Below, in pieces: positions 24,588-32,023 of a stretch of 32,023 nucleotides of DNA (position 1 is its first letter; the number at the start of each line of letters is the position of its first letter). A program made the position numbers and the translations under genes. The DNA is from Candidatus Daviesbacteria bacterium (GTDB lineage Bacteria > Patescibacteriota > Microgenomatia > Daviesbacterales > UBA10151): assembly GCA_016187035.1 (NCBI GenBank), contig JACPKL010000003.1, positions 1 to 32,023 on the forward strand, in the 5' to 3' direction. The notes below the pieces were generated by a model, which did not search any database, had not been told where the DNA came from, and worked only from the letters and a program-made list of their open reading frames with translations.

Positions 24588-26889
24588 AGAAGAAACAAGA
24601 GCTGAATATGTTGATCCAAAGCTTAAAGAAGCTGGTTGGGGTGTAGTCGAAGGATCTAAAGTCCTTAGGGAATATTATTTTACAGACGGGAGAATTCTAA
24701 CTGGTGGCCAGCGGGCTAAACCTCTTAAAGCTGATTATATTTTAATATACAAAAACCAAAAGCTTGCTGTAATTGAAGCAAAACCGCTTGATGCAAATAA
24801 AACTGAGGGTTTAGGACAGGCAAAACAATACGCTGAGAAACTCCAGATTGAATATACATATTGCACCAACGGTAAAGAAATTTACCAGGTTAATATGAAG
24901 ACAGGTGAAGAGGGAGACGTTGATAGTTTCCCTACTCCGGATGAACTTTGGAATAAAGTTAATTCTGATTACAATGAATGGAGAGAAAAATTTGACTCTG
25001 TCCCCTTTGAGGATTTAGGTGGAACAAAAAAGGCCAGATATTATCAAGAAATTGCAGTTAATAATACTTTAGATGCTATTGCTGAAGGTAGAGATAGAAT
25101 TTTACTTACTCTAGCTACAGGTACTGGTAAAACATTCATAGCATTTCAAGTTGCTTGGAAACTTTTTCAAACCAGATGGAATCTTTCTAAAGATGGTGGC
25201 AGAAGGCCAAGAATTCTTTTTCTAGCTGATAGAAATATTCTAGCCAATCAAGCATTTAATGCTTTTTCAGCTTTTCCAGAAGATGCTCTAATTCGTATTA
25301 GTCCAGCAGATATAAGGAAAAAAGGTAATGTACCAACAAATGGGAGTATTTTCTTTACAATTTTCCAGACTTTTATGAGTGGGCCTGGTAATTCTCCTTA
25401 TTTTGGAGACTATCCAAAGGACTTTTTCGATTTTATTATTATTGACGAATGTCATAGGGGTGGCGCGAATGATGAATCAAATTGGAGAGGAATCTTAGAG
25501 TACTTTTCATCAGCTGTTCAACTGGGTTTGACTGCTACTCCAAAAAGAAAAGATAACATTGATACCTATAGATATTTTGGGGAGCCTGTTTATATTTATT
25601 CACTTAAAGAAGGCGTTGAGGATGGATTTTTAACCCCCTTTAAAATTAAGCGAATTAAGACTACCTTAGATGATTATGTTTATACCTCTGATGATCAAAT
25701 TATTGAAGGAGAAATAGAAGAAGGAAAGATTTATACAGAGCCAGATTTTAATAGAATTATTGAGATTGAAGCACGCGAGGAAAAGAGAGTAAAGATAGTT
25801 TTAGATGAGATAGATCAAAATGAAAAAACAATTATATTTTGTGCAACTCAGGACCATGCGTTAGCTGTAAGAAATTTAGTTAATAAATATAAGAAAAGTT
25901 CTGATCCAAATTACTGTGTTAGGGTAACTGCGAATGACGGTTATAGAGGAGATCAAAATTTAGCTGATTTTCAGGATAACGAAAAAACTATCCCTACAAT
26001 TTTAACAACTTCGCAAAAACTCTCAACTGGTGTAGATGCAAGGAACATTAGAAATATTGTTTTAATGAGGCCCGTTAACTCCATGATTGAATTTAAGCAA
26101 ATTATTGGTAGAGGAACTAGACTTTTTGACGGGAAAGAATATTTTACAATTATTGATTTTGTAGATGCATATAAACATTTTTCAGATCCGCAGTGGGATG
26201 GTGAACCAATAGATCAAACAACTGAAGGTCCAGAGGATCCAAGGCCACCAAAACCCGAAGGTCCTATTTGCCCTCCAGAGTCTCCTGAAGAACCAAAAAA
26301 GAAAATAAAAATAAAGTTAAGAGATGGTAAAGAAAGAGAAATAAAACATATGATTTCTACATCATTTTGGGGCGTTGATGGAAAGCCTATCTCAACTGAA
26401 GAATTTATTAATAATATGTTTGGTACCTTACCCGATTTTTTCAAGAGCGAGGAAGAGTTAAGAAAAATCTGGTCAAACCCAATTACCAGAAGAGCATTCC
26501 TGGAAAAAATGGCGGATGCCGGATATGGTAAAGAAGAACTAGAAACTTTGCAAAAAGTAGTAGACGCTGAAGATAGTGATTTATTTGATGTACTCTCATA
26601 TATATCTTTCGCGATACAACCAATTACAAGAACGGAAAGAGTATCTGAAACAAAAAGCCTTATTTTTCAATATCTAGATGATAAGCAGAAAGACTTTTTA
26701 AATTTTGTACTAGCTAAGTATATTGATGAAGGTGTTGAGGAACTTAATGAAGAAAAGTTACCTCAATTACTTAATTTAAAATATCAAGCAATTACAGATG
26801 CTGAAAGAATTCTTGGAGGAGTAGAGAGAATTCGCTCAACCTTCTTTAACTTCCAAAGGAATTTATATGCAAATGTTGTTAATATTTAA
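24580..26889 (+). CDS. hsdR: Type I restriction endonuclease subunit R
   Basis: N-terminal KADYILIYKNQKLAVIEAKPLD nuclease core, LATGTGKTF, DECHRGG, GLTATP, IIGRGTRL; ATG at 24580 overlaps upstream stop. Confidence 0.95.
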   Translation: MNEEETRAEYVDPKLKEAGWGVVEGSKVLREYYFTDGRILTGGQRAKPLKADYILIYKNQKLAVIEAKPLDANKTEGLGQAKQYAEKLQIEYTYCTNGKEIYQVNMKTGEEGDVDSFPTPDELWNKVNSDYNEWREKFDSVPFEDLGGTKKARYYQEIAVNNTLDAIAEGRDRILLTLATGTGKTFIAFQVAWKLFQTRWNLSKDGGRRPRILFLADRNILANQAFNAFSAFPEDALIRISPADIRKKGNVPTNGSIFFTIFQTFMSGPGNSPYFGDYPKDFFDFIIIDECHRGGANDESNWRGILEYFSSAVQLGLTATPKRKDNIDTYRYFGEPVYIYSLKEGVEDGFLTPFKIKRIKTTLDDYVYTSDDQIIEGEIEEGKIYTEPDFNRIIEIEAREEKRVKIVLDEIDQNEKTIIFCATQDHALAVRNLVNKYKKSSDPNYCVRVTANDGYRGDQNLADFQDNEKTIPTILTTSQKLSTGVDARNIRNIVLMRPVNSMIEFKQIIGRGTRLFDGKEYFTIIDFVDAYKHFSDPQWDGEPIDQTTEGPEDPRPPKPEGPICPPESPEEPKKKIKIKLRDGKEREIKHMISTSFWGVDGKPISTEEFINNMFGTLPDFFKSEEELRKIWSNPITRRAFLEKMADAGYGKEELETLQKVVDAEDSDLFDVLSYISFAIQPITRTERVSETKSLIFQYLDDKQKDFLNFVLAKYIDEGVEELNEEKLPQLLNLKYQAITDAERILGGVERIRSTFFNFQRNLYANVVNI

Positions 26890-26894
26890 CAAAT

Positions 26895-27548
26895 CTATAA
26901 CGAAGTTATTCGAAAAAAGCTAGTCTGTAGAAATCCGCAAATTTCAGCTATGTTAAGAACGGTTAAAACAATAATAACTACAGCTATCGATATAACCACC
27001 AAAATAACATTATCCTTCTCTCTAAGATTGAATATATCTATTTCTTCATCATACTCTTGTCCATTTAGATAATGATTCAAGCTAATTGATTTCCCATCGA
27101 TAATAATTTCTTGATCTGTACTCTTTATGCTTTTTGCTTGAATAGCCCCCCATAAATGACGCTTTGTTTGTAGATTTACGATCCAGGATTTCTTATTATT
27201 AGTTTTGTTTAATTCGAAAATAAATACCTTATCAAAGTTTTCGTATTGTCCAAGAAAATAGTCCTTGTTTAATCGATCTATTGGGTATTTTTTAGCAAGG
27301 TTAATTTTTCTATATTCCAGTGGAGCTTTATTTATAGCTCTGAAAATGAAAGTAAACATTCCTAGATAGAAGGCTAAGTTAAAAATTTTTTCTTTGGTAA
27401 TTAACCAAAACGATTCATTTAATTTTAAGTTATTGCCAATAGCGAGAAAGGCTAAAAAGAAAATACTTAAGAAAAAAAGAGGCTTCACTACATTTGGAAG
27501 CTCATCGTAAATTAGTTTTAGCCAATTTTTTATTTCGTTATTATTCAT
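26895..27548 (-). CDS. Membrane hypothetical protein convergent with hsdR
   Basis: 217-aa ORF, about three TM segments. Confidence 0.6.
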   Translation of the reverse strand: MNNNEIKNWLKLIYDELPNVVKPLFFLSIFFLAFLAIGNNLKLNESFWLITKEKIFNLAFYLGMFTFIFRAINKAPLEYRKINLAKKYPIDRLNKDYFLGQYENFDKVFIFELNKTNNKKSWIVNLQTKRHLWGAIQAKSIKSTDQEIIIDGKSISLNHYLNGQEYDEEIDIFNLREKDNVILVVISIAVVIIVLTVLNIAEICGFLQTSFFRITSL

Positions 27549-27605
27549 TATCTTCGAAACAGTTAAACTCTTCTCTGCTGATATTCTACTACAATTTTTG
27601 TATTC

Positions 27606-27852
27606 CTACCCTCCAGGTAAAATAACTTCACACCTATTTTGCACCAGTACACTTGACTTCGGGTTTAGTTTTGACATAGTCTGGATATGTGCCTCAATCT
27701 AAAGATGATAAATTATATAAACTAAGTCCCTCTGATTTTGCCTATCTTTGGAATGAGTGTAAACATTGTTATTACCAAAAAGTAAAATTAGGTATTCCCA
27801 TTCTGGCATCTTCCCTTCTGTGTTTGGCCATGTAATACCACCTGGAGGGTAG
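27606..27852. mobile_element. Possible small element relic with 13-bp inverted ends
   Basis: ctaccctccaggt (27606-27618) and acctggagggtag (27840-27852). Confidence 0.5.
27689..27835 (+). pseudogene. N-terminal fragment resembling a PD-(D/E)XK/Cas4-like family protein
   Basis: Frame from GTG: MPQSKDDKLYKLSPSDFAYLWNECKHCYYQKVKLGIPILASSLLCLAM*; catalytic part absent. Confidence 0.45.
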
Positions 27853-27866
27853 TCCAGTTAGAACAC

Positions 27867-28637
27867 TTAGGGATTAATAGCTTTTTGTATCACCATTACC
27901 AATCGGTGGCGTGAAAGCTGGATACCTTTGTCAGTTGAAAATTTCTTAACATACTTTTGTAACGATGCCCTGTCCTTTTCTGAATCAAAATCTTCAAAAA
28001 TAGGCACACCTTGCAGGAATAAATCAAACACTTCGTAGGAAGGATAATATTCAAAGTAATGAAAATTCTGGGCAAAAATAACCTTAAAACCAAGGTTTTG
28101 AAGTGCTTTTAAGTTTTCATCCAATTTTGACTGATCCCATTCTCCATACCCTTGGCCTCTGCCAAATATCTTTTTTAGCTCTAACGTATCCATTTCGCCT
28201 ATTCCGATCTCAAAATAATACCCTCCTGTTTTAAGAATCCTGTGATACTTTTTGTAAAAAGTGGGTCCTCTCCTGCAATATGCTACATCAAAAAAGGAAT
28301 CCTCAAATGAAGTATGGTTTGCGTTTTGATAATAGTATTCAACATTTTTGCTTCCTTCATCAGCACTGTGGCTATTTGCAATATCCAGATTTACCCTTGA
28401 GATATCAATCCCATACACTTTTTTGAAATAGAGAGCAACAGAGAGAGTAAATTTACCGTCAGCACAGCCAATATCCAAAGCTGTTTTATCTTTTGAACTC
28501 AAGCACAATAGTTTTTCCTTAAAAATCTTCTCAGGGTCACCCCTCGGATATTCACTTTTATATTGACGCTTAATACCATTACCATATCCATAGCCACCAA
28601 ATTTTCTAGCTATCTTGTCATAAAAATTTTGAGACAT
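27867..28637 (-). CDS. Class I SAM-dependent methyltransferase
   Basis: TALDIGCADGKFTLSVALYFKKVYGIDIS, YCRRGPTFYKKYHRILKTGGYYF. Confidence 0.85.
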   Translation of the reverse strand: MSQNFYDKIARKFGGYGYGNGIKRQYKSEYPRGDPEKIFKEKLLCLSSKDKTALDIGCADGKFTLSVALYFKKVYGIDISRVNLDIANSHSADEGSKNVEYYYQNANHTSFEDSFFDVAYCRRGPTFYKKYHRILKTGGYYFEIGIGEMDTLELKKIFGRGQGYGEWDQSKLDENLKALQNLGFKVIFAQNFHYFEYYPSYEVFDLFLQGVPIFEDFDSEKDRASLQKYVKKFSTDKGIQLSRHRLVMVIQKAINP

Positions 28638-28804
28638 AAATGAAGTATAGCAGACATTTTATTTGAGTAACAAAAGTATTCTTAGAAACAAAAGTTATTC
28701 AAAAGTAATAATTTAGAGAGCAAGAAAAGGAAAACAGCGAAAATTTCCAAAAGATAAAAATGGATGTTTAGCGAGCCCCGCACCGTATGGTGCGAGGGTG
28801 AGCG

Positions 28805-28945
28805 AAGCGACACGCCTGCAGTGAGCGAAGTCGAACTGAAGTCGAAGGATTCCTTTTCCCCTTTAACCCCTTTTCCTGACGATACCAAATGCAAAGGCTA
28901 GAAGTTTTTGCTAAAATATTCTCGAGCCGATCTGTAGATTGGCAC
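28805..28945 (-). repeat. Right copy of ~142-bp inverted repeat
   Basis: Reverse complement of 14288-14429 except 1-nt indel. Confidence 0.95.
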
Positions 28946-29001
28946 CCAACCCTGAGTTAGCTGGGCGGCACGCAGTGCCGCCCATTGGTTCAGGGCTTTG
29001 C
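28946..29001. repeat. Nested palindrome next to the right inverted repeat
   Basis: Outer ccctga...tcaggg, inner gggcggca-cgcag-tgccgccc. Confidence 0.75.
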
Positions 29002-29063
29002 AGCAAACTATTTTGTTGGTGAGAAGAATAAAAACCAAAGATTTTAAATTGCAGTACCTTTTT

Positions 29064-30251
29064 TCAAAAAAGCTTCCCCCCTTGCGGTATTTTATATTCA
29101 AATCCACTTATAGCGGATACTTCGCCGAAACAGTGTAATTTTTGCTCCTGGTTCTGAGCCAGGAGATGGTATCCACTCCAGGGGCCTAAATTAGCAGATA
29201 CATCATCTAAGATGAAGGGGATGACATATTTGATGGAATCATCAATCTCAGGGAGTGTTTCTTTTAAATATTCATGGGGAGTTTTGTAGTTTAAAGAGGA
29301 GTGTTCTCTCAAGGAATTGTAATAGTAGAGGTATTTTAAGCTTTCTTCAAGCAGGTCTTTCTCAGATCTAATCTTAAATACCCTGGGTATGTAAAATTCC
29401 TCATCATCAGTCCGTTGTGATCTTTCAAGGTGGGCATTTTCTTCAGGGTGGCCTTTGTGGTTCTGGATTAGCTTGCAGCCAAAGCCGGAGATTAGTTTTC
29501 TAAGCTCAGTTACCTTCATCCAGGATTTTCCACCTAATTCCTCCCCATGGTCAACAGTGAATATTATCTCAGATGTAACTCCATGGCTTCTCAGGTAGGA
29601 TATTACCCATAGGTAAAAGCATAGCCCGTTAGTCCAGGTTTTCTCCCTGGCATAGGCAATCAGCTTAAATCTGGAATTAACATCCTCTGCACCCCACTGG
29701 TAGTTAGGTATGTCATACTTATCCAGATGTAGTATTTGAGCTTGGGTTAGGGCTTTCTGATCCCTGATAAACTTAACATCTATCTGGACTATCTCAAATG
29801 GTTTTGAGGAGTACCAATCAACAAACTCCCTTTTAGTAGTTGTTCCTTCCCTGGTTTTGAGTTTGTAGGTTAATCTATGTTTGTTTCTCCTTAAAATATG
29901 CCTGATTGTGCCTGGTGCAACTTTAAGCTGGTAATATTTCTTTAGGTGAATGGATAACCTCATAGGCCCAAATCTGGTTTTGTTTTTAATCTCAATCACT
30001 TTGTCTTCCACTGCCTCCGGAGTTTTGTTAGGTGAGCTTTTGGGAGCCTTGGATCTATCAGTTAGATCTCCCTCATTCCTCTTCCTTAAGATGCCATAGA
30101 TAACAGGCCTTTGAATACCAAATACCCTGGCTTCCTCTGCTACATTATCTCCACTTCCCTTTAAATACTCTAAAACTGCCATTCTGGCAGCTTCAGGGTT
30201 AATCTTTCTTAAGCTCTTGTAGTCAATCTTCATATGGATGGTAGAGTTCAT
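29064..30251 (-). mobile_element. DDE transposase / integrase core (IS3/IS481-like)
   Basis: N-terminal HTH, FEIVQIDVKFI, TVDHGEELGG, HPEENAHLERSQRTDDEEF, YYYNSLREHSSLNYKTPHEYL. Confidence 0.88.
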
Positions 30252-30412
30252 ACTTACTAAAATCTACCTTGGAAGGATCAATGTCAAGCATTTCGGATAT
30301 TTTAGAAGTATATTTTGAGTAATCGTATCTTAAAAAGTGTATAGTATGTCCTGGACAGCGTACATCCTTTTTTTGACATGAGATCTTTTTTAAGCTATAA
30401 TTCGATTTGAGT

Positions 30413-31183
30413 ATGAAAATTGACGAAGGTGGAGTACTAACTGGTGCTTTATCTGGTTATGTATCTGGAAAATTAAGAGAAGCAACTGAAACTACAAGGC
30501 CAGCTATTGTTAGAAACAAAGACAGTGAAGATGCATATGTTCAATCATTTTTTCAAGAAAGGGATCGGCAAAGAGCATTATTTCGGGATTCATCTACTGT
30601 AACTGGAAGGTTGTTTGCCCGATTTCGTGTCTTGGAGTTATTGGAGGAATTACAAAAGACATATTGGAAAAAGCGTAGTATTTTTGAATATGCGTTTCCA
30701 TGTGTGTCTTTAGTAGAAAATTGGGATGAACAGCCTAGCGGTTGGGTTCCCGAGGTTGCTGAAATATTTATATATAGAGGATTTTCTGCTGGTCACAGGG
30801 ATTATAGTTTAAGCACAGTTAACGGTATTTTGGTTCGAAGTGGTTCTTCTGGGTCTGAAGTAAGAATACAAAATACCGGCGAAGTTGTTCCTGTTTCTGA
30901 AAAAAGAACGATAACTGTTGAAGCAGTAAAATCAGAAAATCCAGAATCGGAATGTGATTTATTATATAGCTATCATTTAAAACGTGTCGATTTACATAGG
31001 AAACATTTCGGTATAAAACAGTTTAAGGTTAACGGTGTATATGATGCGTACACCATACCACAAGATTCTGATGGGTATATTACCCCCAAAACAAGAATTT
31101 TAGATACACAATCTCCAGAAATTTTAATACAAATGATTGGGGATCAAATACTTAAAAAACGTAGAGGCAAGGCACACATATAA
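30413..31183 (+). CDS. Hypothetical protein
   Basis: ~256-aa ORF between transposase and recombinase; no recognised family. Confidence 0.55.
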   Translation: MKIDEGGVLTGALSGYVSGKLREATETTRPAIVRNKDSEDAYVQSFFQERDRQRALFRDSSTVTGRLFARFRVLELLEELQKTYWKKRSIFEYAFPCVSLVENWDEQPSGWVPEVAEIFIYRGFSAGHRDYSLSTVNGILVRSGSSGSEVRIQNTGEVVPVSEKRTITVEAVKSENPESECDLLYSYHLKRVDLHRKHFGIKQFKVNGVYDAYTIPQDSDGYITPKTRILDTQSPEILIQMIGDQILKKRRGKAHI

Positions 31184-31388
31184 TATTTTTAGATAACTTT
31201 TAGATATAATTTTAATTACCAACAATCCTATTTTCTTATTTCTTAATTATAATCTTCTTGTGTTTCATGCTGGCAGTTTGGTATATTGTAGATGAACTCA
31301 AACATACTTTCGGCTTTTTAATGGCCGTCTTGGTATCAGATCCGAAAGGGTTTGTGTGCAAAACCAGGGCGGCCATTAAAGTGGAAAT

Positions 31389-31419
31389 GGTGAAGTTGGA
31401 GTAAATCCAACTTCACACC
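31389..31419. promoter_or_regulatory. Perfect palindrome upstream of the recombinase (operator or att candidate)
   Basis: gtgaagttgga-gtaaa-tccaacttcac. Confidence 0.6.
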
Positions 31420-31435
31420 TTATCCCACTAACGCC

Positions 31436-32023
31436 ATGGAACAAACTGCCAATAATATTTCGCAAAAATTCTTTTTATATGCCCGCAAGTCTACGGACGT
31501 TGAGGATAAACAGATACGTTCTATCCCTGACCAGATTTTAGAACTACGGGAGTTTGCCAAACGTGAAGGTTTAAATATCCTCGAAGAACTTATAGAGAAG
31601 CAATCTGCCAAGATTCCCGGCCGCCCTGTTTTCAATTCCATGATTGAACGGATTGAAAACAACGAGGCTTGCGGAATCCTGGCATGGCACCCGGACAGAC
31701 TTGCGAGAAACAGCATTGACGGCGGACGGATTATCTATTTAGTAGACAGAGGCAGGATTAAAGCTCTAAAGTTTCCCCAATTCTGGTTTGACCCTACGCC
31801 CCAGGGAAAATTCATGCTCACTATTGCTTTCGGGCAGAGTAAATACTTCGTGGACTCGCTGTCTGAAAATACCAAAAGAGGATTGCGCCAAAAAGTTAGA
31901 CGCGGTGAGTTTCCGGGACCGGCTCCGGTTGGATATATTAACGATTCCCGCACCAAAACTATAGTTGTTGACAGAAAAAATGCTCCTATTGTTAAAAAGG
32001 CTCATGAGATGTTCGCAACCGGA
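31436..32023 (+). CDS. Large serine recombinase (resolvase N-terminal domain), partial at window end
   Basis: Missed by ORF track because no stop occurs in the window; MEQTANNISQKFFLYARKSTDVEDKQIRSIPDQ...GILAWHPDRLARNSIDGG...NTKRGLRQKVRRGEFPGPAPVGY. Confidence 0.92.
   Translation, partial: MEQTANNISQKFFLYARKSTDVEDKQIRSIPDQILELREFAKREGLNILEELIEKQSAKIPGRPVFNSMIERIENNEACGILAWHPDRLARNSIDGGRIIYLVDRGRIKALKFPQFWFDPTPQGKFMLTIAFGQSKYFVDSLSENTKRGLRQKVRRGEFPGPAPVGYINDSRTKTIVVDRKNAPIVKKAHEMFATG

Noticed and set aside
28682-29107. ORFs 28682..28894 and 28898..29107 (-)
   Set aside because: They translate the inverted repeat and nested palindrome; no protein-like support
31420-32005. Minus-strand ORFs at the window end
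   Set aside because: Antisense to the serine recombinase frame, which is strongly supported by motifs
1-32023. CRISPR array
   Set aside because: No regularly spaced direct repeats with unique spacers seen; tandem repeats present are contiguous short units

Overview
AT-rich bacterial window, probably Candidate Phyla Radiation / Patescibacteria (inferred from gene content and style, not proven). Positions 1-14.3 kb look like chromosomal backbone: six tRNAs, a D-2-hydroxyacid dehydrogenase, glmS, a serpin, a YvcK-like gene, two tandem secreted glucosaminidase-like genes, murT and gatD. There is also an internally deleted relic of archaeal-type PEP carboxylase. Positions 14.3-28.9 kb form a segment bounded by a ~142-bp near-identical INVERTED repeat (14288-14429 / 28805-28945). 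Inside it are a cluster of TAATGG/CCATTA dyads, a GC-rich structured non-coding block, and an overlapping-gene type I restriction-modification operon (SNase, KilA-N, hsdM, AAA+TOPRIM OLD/PARIS-like ATPase, hsdS, small PD-(D/E)XK protein, hsdR). The right part holds a DDE transposase and the start of a large serine recombinase that runs off the window. The most unusual signals are: (1) the RM operon with an embedded AAA-TOPRIM gene and an extra nuclease; (2) the long inverted repeats around it; (3) short tandem repeats, typically four heptamer units, plus GC-rich palindromes inserted in frame into essential enzyme genes (glmS, murT, gatD); (4) the dyad cluster and GC-rich block next to the left inverted repeat. 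All homology calls come from reading motifs; no searches were run.
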